A stretch of 64,000 bases of DNA from Trichomonas tenax (Eukaryota; Parabasalia; Trichomonadida; Trichomonadidae). The notes beneath the pieces are model-generated. The model saw only the letters and a list, made by a program, of their open reading frames with translations. It did not search any database and was not told the DNA's origin. The stretch covers positions 1 to 64,000 of the forward strand of contig JALKBU010000088.1 of assembly GCA_023091735.1 (NCBI GenBank). Direction: 5' to 3'. The position numbers were made by a program, and so were the translations under genes. Position 1 is the first letter of the stretch; each line of letters starts with the position of its first letter. Below, in pieces: positions 39,738 to 49,344 of this stretch.

Positions 39738-40224
39738 AAATTCAATACTCAACCATAATTAAGAATAGCATAATTTACGTGTTAAAAAATGTCAAATCTG
39801 ACATGTAATCCCACCACTTTTTGTGACACATTATCATACCATACACAAATTTGAATAAGTATATATAAATTACGTGGTATAATTGATTAAATCATTTTTC
39901 ATTAACAAAGGTAAATTGTTCGATGGAGTTCTCATTTATTTTTTTTCATTTTTGCTTTATCATAATAAATACAGGCTAATACTAATATCTTGACTATGTA
40001 TTATGCATATCTAACACTGCTTATACTATTTATTTAAAATTTTTCCATTCCAAAATTATTTCCAGAAAATCTTCTAGAAAGTTTTTATTTCCATCCAGAA
40101 TCCAAAATATCTTCCAAAGTTGCATCTCTAACATATGATTATATGTGCAGAGTCTTAATATGAAATATCATGAAAAAATCTAAAATAAACGAATACGGTT
40201 TATGTAAAAAAAAGCAAACAAAAA
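39738..40224. other. region right of the large inverted repeat
   Basis: The first 110 bases are a diverged reversed version of the flank at 38665-38785, including TGTGACACATTATCATACCA. The rest is AT-rich 5' flank of the next gene, with two CCAGAA/TCTTCTAGAAAG-like segments near 40060-40100. No gene is visible. Confidence 0.45.
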
Positions 40225-42540
40225 ATGATTCCCAAAGTTCTTACTGTATACGAAAACAAAGGCCTTCAGACAGAAAGCTCGGTGTACGATGAGAACACGT
40301 CCTTCAACTTCGAAAATGACGAAAATATCAAGTTCGAAGCCCAAATTCCGCAACTTTCTTACGAACCAGAGATGGTCCAAGGCATTATAAGGCCTCTGAC
40401 GATAGGACAGGACGGAGCAATCGTGAACCACCACATTCCGAGACTCTTCAAGCGCAAAAATGCACCAATGATTCGCAATTTAACGGAACAAATAGAGAGC
40501 AACAAATCATACAAAAGCGAGTACGTGAGACAGATGGCCGCTGCTTTGATTCCTGGACTCAAAGACAGTAGTTATCGTTCCTTATTCACTGATCCACTTA
40601 AAATTCCTTACACAGTCATCGACGCACAGTTTACACCACTCGGAAGTTTAGAGTCGGTCCCGTGCAAGGCGATTTTCAGCCTTGACGGCAAATTAACAAT
40701 TCAAACGGAAGAACAAAATATCAATTGCGAAATTGAGCTCTGGGACAGATTAGTTGCTGGAAGAGAGCTCAATGTTATCTTTGGAGACAAGAATTTCGGA
40801 AAATTACAGATTTTACAAGAAGTTGAACCAATTAATTTCGAAAATGGAACACCAAAGCAACTTCTCGATGCATTACATCTCGATTCAGAAGAGAAACTTT
40901 ACACACTCATTACGGAGAACGATACATCACTTGTTGATATCGTTCTCAGTATTCCAACTTTATCTGCAAAAGATGCGAACGATTTACTTGCAGTTTTACA
41001 CAACAGAAAGCTTCTTTCGCCATACATCAGATCCAAAGTCTGTGCACTCCAGCTCTCCAATCCTCTTGAGAAAAGAAACTGGCCAGAGCTCTTAGGAAGA
41101 TTCATTTTCTTGCTCGATCCAAAGTGGACATATGTCAACATTCCGCTGCTCAGAAACAACGATGTCATGGCCATTTTCAGGCACATTAGGGATCTCAATG
41201 ATGGCGCTTTGTATGTTCTTCAAGTTGCATTGAAGGCTCTCGATGAAACACGCGGCGCAGATCCACTTCTTTTCTTCTGGACATTGATTTTCATGTCTCT
41301 CCTTCAAAACGCGACACTTGCAAACAAGGCACACGCAGACACACTCACAAACAAGATGATACAGATGTGGAAGGAACTCCAGAAGAAGAAAGAAGAGTCA
41401 AATACAAGAAAGATCACTTTCGAGATCATCGACTACATCAAGGATATCAAGCAATTCAAGCTTTCGTCTGTTGTTCATGAAGACAACGAACTCATCGCAA
41501 GTATCTTCAAGGAAAATCACGATGCCATTTTCACGATCATCAGAATCAATCCTTTCAGGAGAGAAGAAAGTCATCCTCTTTACTTCCCTGTTGTTCTCGC
41601 TCTCGAAGCAGCTCTCATCCAGGCGATGCACAACGAGGAGTTCATCTCCAGTGAGTCTGAATCTCTCAATGGAGACTTCGACTCTGAGTCCACAATATCT
41701 TCCAGGCTATCAACACATTCGAAACACTCTCAGATCGAAGAACCACCGCAAATGGTTGAATCTTCACACTCAAAGCAGTCAAAGCACTCTCAGCAACCTG
41801 CTGAAGATCCAAATCCAAACAGGCCATTCTTCGATGCTAAGTTATTCTACGGAAATACAACAACTAAGCAAGAAGAAGATTCGGACGAGATTCAGGTAAT
41901 CAAGGCACGCAATCTCGGATCTCAAGTCGATGAAGATGAAAATCCAACAATGGAATCAGACCATTCATATTCTTCACACAGCTCTCAGAGAAACAAGAAA
42001 TCGAATGCTTATTCTACACATGAATCCGCAAAGAAATCTAACGCTTACTCCACACAAGGATCAACAAAGAAGACAGCCAGCACAAGAGAATCTGCAAATA
42101 AATCAAATGCTTATTCATCACAAGAGTCTCAGAAGAAGCCACAGACAAAGAGCTACAGTTCAAGACAAGGCGACACATACGAGAGCTATAAGAGTCAGCC
42201 AAAGCAGCAGCCACAACAACAAGAAGATGATGGCTATTACAGCGACTATTACTCCGACGAAGAGCCAGTTCAGCAGCCGGCCAAGCCACAGGTGAAGTCT
42301 CAGTACTCTGTAAACAAGACATACTCGCAGAGCGGAACATACTCAACAAGAAGCTCTTCTAGGAAGGCACCACCGCCTATAGCTGAGAAAGACGACTATT
42401 CATACTCAGACGATGATCAGCCAGCTTACTCCTATTCCAGGAACTCGAACGCGAACAAGTCTAACACATATAGCAAGACTCCATCTTCGAAGCCTCCCAA
42501 ACAGGAAGATGAGGACTACAGCTATTACAGCGACGTCTAA
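40225..42540 (+). CDS. unknown protein with folded N-terminus and Ser/Tyr-rich tail
   Basis: This is a 771-residue protein. Residues 1-480 look folded: an N-terminal part with beta-strand character (CKAIFSLDGKLTIQTEEQNINCEIELWDRLVAGRELNVIFGD) and a helical part (about 205-470) with Leu-rich helices such as LYVLQVALKALDETRGADPL. From about 485 the chain becomes low-complexity: Ser/His/Lys-rich, with several imperfect copies of KKSNAYST-ESA, then Gln/Pro stretches and DDYSYSDDD-type acidic tyrosine clusters to the last residues. I recognise no family. The tail suggests a phosphorylated, multivalent scaffold. Codon use in the first part is richer in G and C than in the intergenic DNA, supporting real coding. 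The ATG at 40225 follows a long A-rich leader. Confidence 0.75.
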   Translation: MIPKVLTVYENKGLQTESSVYDENTSFNFENDENIKFEAQIPQLSYEPEMVQGIIRPLTIGQDGAIVNHHIPRLFKRKNAPMIRNLTEQIESNKSYKSEYVRQMAAALIPGLKDSSYRSLFTDPLKIPYTVIDAQFTPLGSLESVPCKAIFSLDGKLTIQTEEQNINCEIELWDRLVAGRELNVIFGDKNFGKLQILQEVEPINFENGTPKQLLDALHLDSEEKLYTLITENDTSLVDIVLSIPTLSAKDANDLLAVLHNRKLLSPYIRSKVCALQLSNPLEKRNWPELLGRFIFLLDPKWTYVNIPLLRNNDVMAIFRHIRDLNDGALYVLQVALKALDETRGADPLLFFWTLIFMSLLQNATLANKAHADTLTNKMIQMWKELQKKKEESNTRKITFEIIDYIKDIKQFKLSSVVHEDNELIASIFKENHDAIFTIIRINPFRREESHPLYFPVVLALEAALIQAMHNEEFISSESESLNGDFDSESTISSRLSTHSKHSQIEEPPQMVESSHSKQSKHSQQPAEDPNPNRPFFDAKLFYGNTTTKQEEDSDEIQVIKARNLGSQVDEDENPTMESDHSYSSHSSQRNKKSNAYSTHESAKKSNAYSTQGSTKKTASTRESANKSNAYSSQESQKKPQTKSYSSRQGDTYESYKSQPKQQPQQQEDDGYYSDYYSDEEPVQQPAKPQVKSQYSVNKTYSQSGTYSTRSSSRKAPPPIAEKDDYSYSDDDQPAYSYSRNSNANKSNTYSKTPSSKPPKQEDEDYSYYSDV

Positions 42541-42624
42541 TTTAATATCGAGAATATAATGTTTTAAAATGTGAGTTTATTTATAATTTATAGAATAATT
42601 AACAAAGTTATTATAGTGTTGGTA

Positions 42625-43725
42625 TTAGAAATACCATAACTTCGGATCATTCTTAACAAAGTCGGAGAAGCAGTGCATGTTGTAGAGCTTCATGGACGAT
42701 GCCTGATTCATCGCATATGCGCGATTCGATCTTTTCGGATTGCAGTTTTCGAGTGGATGTTCTCTTTGGGATTCAGCGACCGTTTGGATGATGTCGATGA
42801 TCTTGTGGACGTTCTCTTTGTTGTAGAACTCAGAGTGAGCTTTCTTATCTTTGTTATTTGGTTTGAAATACGGAATCTTAATGCGATTCTGCTTTTCTGT
42901 ATTAACTGTGGCATTAACATCTCTGCCCCATGCGATGATTGCCTTAGTGATACCACCGAATTTGGCGCCTTGGAGACCGTTTAATGCACTTTCTGCTTGA
43001 GAATGTGTTTCCATCTTAACCAAAGCCCACTGTGGCTTCTGCGGATCAATTTTTGCATAAATGACAGTGCCAAATCTGCTGAATGTCTCAGTTAAGATCT
43101 CTTCGGTGACAACGTTAGAATCCAACTGTGAAAGGAACAAAATTGTGTTTGTATCCTGGTTAACATCAAGCGTTCTATTATTTTCTGCTTCCAAGACTTT
43201 GAGATTACGTCCCCAAGCGCTGATACCATTTAATTTGTTTATCGCGTCGAGAACTTCCTGGTGAGTTGAGAATTTGACGAACGCGAAACCCTTGTGTACG
43301 CCCATCTGGTAAATGACGCGGGAGTTGATTGTTGTTGGAATATAGGATCTGAAAAACTCCAAAAGCTGCTCATCGTCGACTGTTGTTGGGATATTTCCGA
43401 CGTAGCATGAATAGCCTTCAGCCTTGGCAAAGCTGTCCGCATCTGTGAATTCGTTTTTGTCTGTTCCCCAATTTACGGTCCATCTCAAGTTAGGGCGGAT
43501 TCTAATGATGGATCCCTTAAGAAGCCTGAGTGCCTCAGTCGCGTCCGAAGCGTTTTGGAACTTAATGAAGCCGTAGCCCGCTAATTGGCCTGTTGTCGTA
43601 TCTCTCATCAAACGGATGTTCACTGGTGTGATTCCCGTCGCCAGTTTGATTTCGTCGTGGAGCTGCTCCTCGGATTCGAAGATTCCTGTTCCTCCAATCC
43701 AGAGATGTGTGTTTTTCTGCGTCAT
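42625..43725 (-). CDS. three-RRM RNA-binding protein (Nam8/TIA-1/RBP45-like)
   Basis: This 366-residue protein has three RNA recognition motifs. RRM1 (about 6-82) has LWIGGTG as RNP2 and GYGFIKF as RNP1. RRM2 (about 106-180) has CYVGNI and KGFAFVKF. RRM3 (about 200-270) has LFLSQL and QWALVKM, the last more diverged. The order and the linker with WGTDKNE between RRM1 and RRM2 resemble yeast Nam8, plant RBP45/47 and animal TIA-1/TRNAU1AP. These bind U-rich RNA in splicing or mRNA control. The last 95 residues are basic and end KLWYF. The start at 43725 gives an RRM1 strand within six residues. Its 5' flank is shared with the divergent zinc-protein gene and carries the 13-unit motif array. Confidence 0.88.
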   Translation of the reverse strand: MTQKNTHLWIGGTGIFESEEQLHDEIKLATGITPVNIRLMRDTTTGQLAGYGFIKFQNASDATEALRLLKGSIIRIRPNLRWTVNWGTDKNEFTDADSFAKAEGYSCYVGNIPTTVDDEQLLEFFRSYIPTTINSRVIYQMGVHKGFAFVKFSTHQEVLDAINKLNGISAWGRNLKVLEAENNRTLDVNQDTNTILFLSQLDSNVVTEEILTETFSRFGTVIYAKIDPQKPQWALVKMETHSQAESALNGLQGAKFGGITKAIIAWGRDVNATVNTEKQNRIKIPYFKPNNKDKKAHSEFYNKENVHKIIDIIQTVAESQREHPLENCNPKRSNRAYAMNQASSMKLYNMHCFSDFVKNDPKLWYF

Positions 43726-43846
43726 GGAAAAAAATACGAAAAAAAATATGCCAAGATTTTGTAAAAGTCTGAATTTAGATTGTATATCGCATGAAGATGC
43801 TGAATTTTAATTAAAAATAAAGTCAAAATATTCTATGAAAAATGAC

Positions 43847-44101
43847 TGACACGTAAATTTTAAATTGGAAATGTAAATGCAATATTTGTCACGTAAATAT
43901 CAGATTTTGTCGCAGAAATATTGGTATTTGTCATGTAAATACATATTTTGTCGTGTAAAATTGATATTTGGCATGTAAGAAGGATATTTGTAAAGCAAAT
44001 GAATATATTTGTCGTGTAAAAATGGTATATGTCATGTAAATTCAATATATGGCACGTAAATATATTTTTGACTTGTAAAAATGATCTATGTCATGTAAAA
44101 A
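43847..44101 (+). promoter_or_regulatory. 13-unit array of TGTCRYGTAAA motifs at 20-bp spacing
   Basis: Units begin at 43847, 43866, 43887, 43908, 43929, 43949, 43969, 43989, 44010, 44030, 44050, 44069 and 44089. The spacings are only 19, 20 or 21 bases. The best copies read TTGTCATGTAAAT or TTGTCGTGTAAAA; others keep the GTAAA end. The 8-9 bases between cores are AT-rich and variable, so this is not a clean satellite. It fills the gap between the RRM gene (start 43725, minus) and the KANL2-like gene (ATG 44122, plus). Twenty bases is two turns of the helix, so all sites face the same side. Confidence 0.75.
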
Positions 44102-44121
44102 TTTAAAAAGTGATAATAAAT

Positions 44122-44656
44122 ATGAAACCTTCTGCTGCAGCGATTCTAGATGAAAGAGGATGTGAAATTCTGAAGGAAGTGCCTCCGAGTGAAGCTGTGA
44201 TCGCGAAATGTCCGATAAGTGTTGATTCTTCGTTTAAAAATTTAATCGAGCTCGATTCAATTATTGCAAGCTTGTAATGAACAAGCGCATCCACAGTCGA
44301 AAGAAGATAAATATTGGTATCTTAGACAATATTACATCAATCAATTCAAAGGTGAAACAAGAAAACAAATTTTAGACAATAAAGCAGACGAAATACGTAA
44401 AATATTACTTAAAGGTTCTCCAGAGCAACTCGAAAATCTTTACACAAGTTGCTACAAATGGAGAACAGCAATTCATGAATCTAGACAAGATAACAAGCCA
44501 ATTTGCAAAATAGATAACTGCATAAATGTCGCTGTTACTGGATCTGAATACTGTATTAATCATATTACAGAAGATTCAAATCAAAAATTATTTAAACTTT
44601 GTCCAAAATGCAATAGACCACACCCAGTGTGCTCAGAGTGCTTTACATGCAAATAA
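44122..44656 (+). CDS. KANL2/INO80D-type zinc-binding protein, split by one base
   Basis: The ATG at 44122 opens a frame of 51 codons ending with TAA at 44275-44277. A second frame, one base on, is open from 44246 to 44656 and carries the rest of the protein. In it, CKIDNCINVAVTGSEYCINH followed by DSNQKLFKLC matches the C-x4-C...C-x3-H...C layout of the zinc-binding domain in chromatin-complex subunits KANL2 and INO80D. A last CPKCNRPHPVC and CSECFTCK add more cysteine pairs. The upstream part is helical with no stop before the overlap. A plus-one shift at about 44246-44277 would join the two into roughly 177 residues. A sequence error, a very short intron, programmed frameshifting or recent gene death could each explain it. 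Confidence 0.6.
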
Positions 44657-45375
44657 TATCCTTATTTGATTTATGATTTTCAATAACAATTTTTGAACAT
44701 TTTAATAATTATTCATAATCTTCAAAATGATCTTAATTTATCTCACGCTCAGTTATCCTCGGTTAACAATAATTTCAAATTTTATAATTATAATTTTCGA
44801 AATTATCATTTGAAAAAATTATCTTAGTTCAACTAAAATACGAGAAGACAACTCTAATTTACAGGTACGTATTGAATATCTATTTGTTTGTTTGTGGCGC
44901 TTATTTATTGTCGAGTTCTATTTTAGTCAAATTTCTAATGAAAACACTTCAACTAAATTGATTATACCTCTTCACATATCTGTTATATTTCTTTGATATA
45001 ATAAACATAGATTGTATATAAGCCGTGCATTACACAATATGGATTGCAAAAGATAATTATGCTGAAAGACCCTCGAAAAACATCATTAATGAATGAACAA
45101 ATCCCATAAAATCGATACGAATATTTACTCAGATGAAGATGAGGATGATAACCTCGATTTATTTTGGAAAAAATGTTCATCTCAAAGCAGTTCACTTAGT
45201 AAAAATCGTTAAAATTGAAAATAAAATCAAATCAGTCTTCACAAAGTTCATTTTCGTCTTCTGGATTTTATGCATCGTATCGTGATTGAAGTGTAAAGAT
45301 TAGAGTTATTAAATTTCAAAGATAATGATTTTAAATGATGAAATAGCAACATAGAAAAAGCTTTTCGGAAGTTGA
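44657..45375. other. convergent intergenic region with a doubtful 39-codon frame
   Basis: This spacer lies between the zinc-protein gene and the LRR gene. A plus-strand frame at 45093-45212 would encode 39 residues with an acidic centre (YSDEDEDDNLDLFW) and Ser-rich end, like a cytoplasmic tail; it may be a gene remnant or chance. A minus-strand frame covering it (44983-45195) has no sensible composition. Nothing else is visible. Confidence 0.35.
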
Positions 45376-46017
45376 TTACTTCTCTTGTTCGCGCTTCTTT
45401 GCAGCACGCTCAGCATCAGTGAAAACAGTCTTCTTTAACGACTTGTTCGAGCAAAAAGAGCTGGCGATGGCTTTGTCACGCGCTGTCAGAGATGTGAAAT
45501 CTAATGAGTTAAGGTTTGGAAGAACGGAGATAATATAATTCCTATATTTCAATCTTCCTCTATCTTCGATTGGATTTCCGTGGAGTGTCAAATCACGGAG
45601 GTTCTCGAGTTCCACGAGTTTGTTGACGTCTAAAATGTCGGTGATTTTATTTGCGTGAAGATGCAACTTAACTAAGCCGCGAAGTCTACCGATTGTCGGT
45701 TCGATTGTCTGTAGCTGGTTAAATGATAAGTCGAGCCACTGTATTTGCGTGATTTCGACCATGCTTCTGAGAGATGTGATAAAGTTTACCCAACCAGAGA
45801 TTTTATTGTTATTCAGTCTGATGGCGTTGATTATTACGTTGTCTTTTCCGTATTTCTTAACGAGTTTTTGAAGTTCAGCAGCGTTTTGATTTTCTTCGAT
45901 CTTCATTTCGCTAAATTCGCGCAATTCTCTCATCGAGAGGTCGATAGGCGGCGATGTGACTGTCGAATAACTTGCTGCAATCGACGAAACATGACGGGCT
46001 TTGCCTGATCCAGACAT
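45376..46017 (-). CDS. LRRC51-like leucine-rich repeat protein
   Basis: In this 213-residue protein, residues about 75-165 hold four leucine-rich repeats of the SDS22-like type (IQWLDLSFNQLQTI, LVKLHLHANKITDI, LRDLTLHGNPIEDR). They end in a cap like LRRcap (YRNYIISVLPNLNSLDFTSLTARDK). The NGNPI/LPNL cap and the conserved N-terminal block IDLSMRELREF suggest relation to LRRC51/LRTOMT-type proteins, several of which are found in flagellated cells, consistent with a flagellar role in a trichomonad. The frame extends to 46038, but the ATG at 46017 (MSGSGKARHVSS) gives a more usual start with an AT-rich leader and TGACAAAT element upstream. Family assignment beyond LRR is moderate. Confidence 0.75.
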   Translation of the reverse strand: MSGSGKARHVSSIAASYSTVTSPPIDLSMRELREFSEMKIEENQNAAELQKLVKKYGKDNVIINAIRLNNNKISGWVNFITSLRSMVEITQIQWLDLSFNQLQTIEPTIGRLRGLVKLHLHANKITDILDVNKLVELENLRDLTLHGNPIEDRGRLKYRNYIISVLPNLNSLDFTSLTARDKAIASSFCSNKSLKKTVFTDAERAAKKREQEK

Positions 46018-46248
46018 TTTGTATACGTTATTTGTCACTTTTTATCATTAAAAAAATAATACATCACAAGTCATAATTTTAGTAAAAAGATATTTCAAAA
46101 CAATATCAACACTACGTGCGGCGACATTCAGTCTTAACTAATACATAAATTAAAAGCTTTAAACTATAACTCTATATTGTTTATGAAAGGGGAGGATAAT
46201 TTGAGAAAAGGAGATAAAAGGCCTGCTTTATAATTATAAAAAAACAGC
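46018..46248. other. intergenic spacer
   Basis: AT-rich 230-base gap between two minus-strand genes, containing the 3' flank of SerRS and the promoter of the LRR gene. Nothing else is recognised. Confidence 0.35.
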
Positions 46249-47754
46249 TTAAACACTTGTGTTGCCATCAACGCCAGCGACAGCCTTAGCATCCTGGACG
46301 AATGGGATAAAATCGATATCCTTGAACTCTGGGACGGCGCAGTGCTCGGACTGGAGGTCAAGATCTGGAATGTTGTAGTCATCGTTGGAGTGATCGTGGG
46401 AGATCATGAGCTCGCGCATGTATGGCTGGAGAACCTTTGGAATGCGGATACCTGTTGGTGTCTGGTAGTTCTCGAGGATGCAGCAGAGTGTTCTCTCTGT
46501 AGCGCAAAGTGTAGCGTTGAGCATGTGGACGTATTCCTTCTCACCATCTTTGTTCTTGCCGTGGCCGTAACGGATGTCGAGCTTGCGGGACTGGAAGTCC
46601 TTGCAGTTGGAAGCGGAGACGAGCTCACGGTACTGGTCATAGGATGGGAACCAAGCCTCGACATCAACCTTGCGAGCTGTGGAGTAGTTAAGCTCACCAG
46701 AAACGACGAGGACGGCACGGAATGGAAGGCCGAGGGACTTAAGAAATTCGCAGGAGTTGTGGACCATCTGCATGTGCATCTTCTGGGACTCGCCATTGTG
46801 TGGGGATGTGATGCAGAACTGCTCGACTTTCTCGAACTGGTGGACACGGAAGATGCCCCAATTATCCTTGCCGGAAGCTCCGGCCTCCTTACGGAAGCAG
46901 GATGAGAAGCCGCAGTATCTCTTTGGAAGCTGGTTCTCATCGATGCATTCGTTGAGGTGGTAGCCGCAAAGTGTTTGCTCGGATGTAGCAATGAGGAACA
47001 TGTCATCCTTTGGATCGTTTGTTGGGGAGTCGATGTGGTAGAGTGTCTCCTGGAAATCTTCGAGCTGGCAAACGCGGCCCATAACCTCGGACTTCATGAA
47101 GAATGGTGTGTGGATGGCTGTGTATCCGTGGGCCTGGAGGAAGTCAAGACTGTAGCGGAAGAGGGCCTGGTTGAGCTTGAGGGCCATACCCTTGAGGTAG
47201 TAGCCACGGTGGCCGGCAACGCGAGCACCACGCTCTGGCTCGTAACCATCGATCATTGCAAGAAGTTCATTGTGTGGCTTCCAGTTTGGAATTTCTGGGA
47301 TCTTGCCGCATTTCATGATGACCTCATTGTTAGCCTCATCGAGGGAAACTGGGACTTCTGGCTCAATCATGACACCAACTGTAGATAACTCCTTCTCGAC
47401 CTTGTTGAAGAGTTCATCACGCTTGGCCTCGAGCTCAGCGATCTTAATTGTCAATTGACGGCATTTCTCCTTAACAGCTTCCATCTCTTCTGGGGATAAT
47501 TTAACACCACCCTTAGGCTTGAGGGATGCCTGTGCCTGATTCTTCTCCTTGATTGTATCAGCGACAGCCTTCAAAGCAGCACGGTACTCCTCATCGTCCT
47601 TGACGATCTGGTCGATGAGCTCCGGTGGACGATTTCTCTTTTTCTGGTTATCACGCCAAACTTGGAGTTCTGCATCTGTCTTTCCACGGAAATTCTTGAT
47701 ATCGACACCAGCGGTGAATACCTGAGCGGCAGAGGACTTCTTTGCTGCAGACAT
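46249..47754 (-). CDS. SerRS: seryl-tRNA synthetase, cytosolic type
   Basis: This 501-residue protein is a complete class II SerRS, which attaches serine to tRNA-Ser. Residues about 45-125 form the N-terminal helical arm that grips the long variable arm of tRNA-Ser. The catalytic core has TSEQ (257-260) for serine binding. Motif 2 starts at FRKEAG (287-292), with Arg303 following in GIFRVHQFEKVEQF. Motif 3 is in TGIRIPKVLQPYM (434-446). A C-terminal extension of about 50 residues follows, as in eukaryotic cytosolic enzymes. The codons are clearly more GC-rich than in neighbouring genes, as expected for a highly expressed gene. The start at 47754 is supported by a TCATTTTT initiator six bases upstream. 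Confidence 0.95.
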   Translation of the reverse strand: MSAAKKSSAAQVFTAGVDIKNFRGKTDAELQVWRDNQKKRNRPPELIDQIVKDDEEYRAALKAVADTIKEKNQAQASLKPKGGVKLSPEEMEAVKEKCRQLTIKIAELEAKRDELFNKVEKELSTVGVMIEPEVPVSLDEANNEVIMKCGKIPEIPNWKPHNELLAMIDGYEPERGARVAGHRGYYLKGMALKLNQALFRYSLDFLQAHGYTAIHTPFFMKSEVMGRVCQLEDFQETLYHIDSPTNDPKDDMFLIATSEQTLCGYHLNECIDENQLPKRYCGFSSCFRKEAGASGKDNWGIFRVHQFEKVEQFCITSPHNGESQKMHMQMVHNSCEFLKSLGLPFRAVLVVSGELNYSTARKVDVEAWFPSYDQYRELVSASNCKDFQSRKLDIRYGHGKNKDGEKEYVHMLNATLCATERTLCCILENYQTPTGIRIPKVLQPYMRELMISHDHSNDDYNIPDLDLQSEHCAVPEFKDIDFIPFVQDAKAVAGVDGNTSV

Positions 47755-48916
47755 TTTAGAAAAATGAAATTAAAACCTGGCTTGGCCACTCCACGCTCAA
47801 TTTTTTCTGAGAGAAGCATCGTCCAATTTCTAGAAATGATTACTTTTTCATCTTTTTTGTTATCCCCTCCAAAGGAGGCTTTCGAATCGCAAATAAAAAT
47901 CTTTTTTTTTAGATTTTTTTGAAAAAATGTTTAGCCTCTATTTTTCACTATATATGTGGTCCTTGAGGAGCTACAGTCTATAATGGAGTTGTAAAAATGG
48001 CTCGTTCACGTTTTTTTGAATGGATTGCGGCAAGATTTTCTAATAAATGATTCGGATTTGAGGCACGCAAGATTATTTCCTATCGTCGCGGAAAGTCCGG
48101 ACTTTTGTTACGATAGAGAACCTTAAACACTCTTTTTGAAAAATAATGACTATCTGATCCTTGCAATGTGCGCAAATATCAGAAAGCTCCGAGCCCAAAT
48201 GCAGTTATTCTTTACAAAGGTCTTTCACATATTTGATATTTGCATTATATTTTGTTGATACTTTGATAATGTGTTTAGCATATGTACTACTTGCAGTTTC
48301 AATGATAATTCACGCTATATAATGTATTTTTTTTTTAAAAAAAAATGAAATTGAACATTTTGTATATAGTAAATATATATGTGTGTATGGCATTGTAAGA
48401 TGTACTATTCAGTGATGTAAACATGTTTCCAATGTGTTTTAAAGATAGAAGTGAGTTCAAGCAATTAAGATTTACAAAATTCATCTTAATTTAGATAATA
48501 TTGGTTTATCAATTATGTGTCTTGAATTTTGATATTAGATAAAGTGATTTGTAAAAGTAAACTCAATATATATGAATTTCTTGACGATTCAAAATGTGAT
48601 TTGGGAGATAAAACGTTGCTAATAATGTTTAAGTTCACATTTCAATATTCATATCTGTTGGATGATAGTAGTATGATCACAAGTGGCATGTCTTCAATGT
48701 AAAAACAGCATCATAGAAAGCCCCATGATTGATATCCATCCATATTAACAATGTGTAATGTATTCTATTATATGTGCATAATCTTTTCAATATATTTGCG
48801 TATTATTTTATCATTCATAAGGATATATATGCATTGCAAAACTTGTCCGACAAATTGTGGGAATTTTTTAACAATGTAAAGTGAATACGTCAGAATGTCA
48901 AAAAATAAAAATTGGT
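47755..48916. other. long intergenic region, left part
   Basis: This is upstream of SerRS. A nested hairpin at about 48080-48116 pairs CTATCGT with ACGATAG, with an inner palindrome AAAGTCCGGACTTT. It sits in a stretch (47960-48125) less AT-rich than its surroundings and could belong to a small RNA. The rest, to 48916, is plain AT-rich DNA without a gene. Confidence 0.35.
47760..47767 (-). promoter_or_regulatory. SerRS: initiator-like element of SerRS
   Basis: On the minus strand this reads TCATTTTT, five bases before the ATG. It is one of the best matches in the window to the Trichomonas initiator consensus, in front of a highly expressed housekeeping gene. Confidence 0.6.
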
Positions 48917-49344
48917 CAATTAACATATTTATATATACTAATTCAAATTTGTGTAGGGTATGATAATGTGTCACAAAAAGCGACATATTTACATGTCAGA
49001 TTTGGTGACTTTCTGACATGTAAAATGACATAATATAAAAGGGGTGTATCTAAAACCGTCAGCCATTTTTATAATATAAATGAAAACATTTGCTATGATT
49101 GACTCTGGAAGGCTGGACTATGGATTGGCTTGGGTCTTATCATAGTGCTTCGTTGTATTAGCAAGCCAGTCTATGATTTTGCCTTTCAGAGTTGAAGTTC
49201 GAAAATCGTCGAAATATTCCGACTAAAAGGCTATGAAAAGCAAAAAATATAGAGAGCTGACGCTATATGACACAGTTTATATTTATTATATCTATAATTA
49301 AATTTTTAATTAAATCACATAATTTTCTTTTAAACTTCAATATT
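48917..49344 (+). repeat. third, single copy of the inverted-repeat unit
   Basis: It matches the palindrome arms and their outer flank in the same order: ATTCAAATTTGTGTA, TATGATAATGTGTCACAAAA, TTTCTGACATGTAAAATGAC, TATAAAAGGGG, the stem-loop, then the AT-rich part to CTTCAATATTG. Homology stops near 49344, about 80 bases short of the arm end seen in the palindrome. Differences are scattered, so this copy is older than the two identical arms. Confidence 0.85.
49102..49195 (+). ncRNA. candidate hairpin RNA unit, decayed copy 3
   Basis: The 5' arm is close to that of copies 1 and 2 (GACTCTGGAAGGCTGGACTA), but the 3' arm has several changes (AGTCTATGATTTTGCCTTTC). The stem here is clearly weaker. 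The pairing has not been kept by compensating changes, which argues against a conserved RNA role for this copy. Confidence 0.3.

Noticed and set aside
43860..44045. 61-codon minus-strand frame in the divergent promoter
   Set aside because: Its residues are read straight from the phased motif array, giving repeated TNI/TNTN stretches. The array explains it fully.
43847..44101. CRISPR-like array
   Set aside because: Units are too short (11-base core, about 9-base linkers), no cas genes exist and the genome is eukaryotic.
46342..47388. Long frames antisense to SerRS
   Set aside because: They arise because the GC-rich SerRS codons leave the opposite strand open; their composition is mirror-like and no domain is visible.
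48080..48116. RNase P-like GGAAAGTCCGG string
   Set aside because: The match to the bacterial RNase P motif is about ten bases in an inverted repeat and no other RNase P region is seen nearby.
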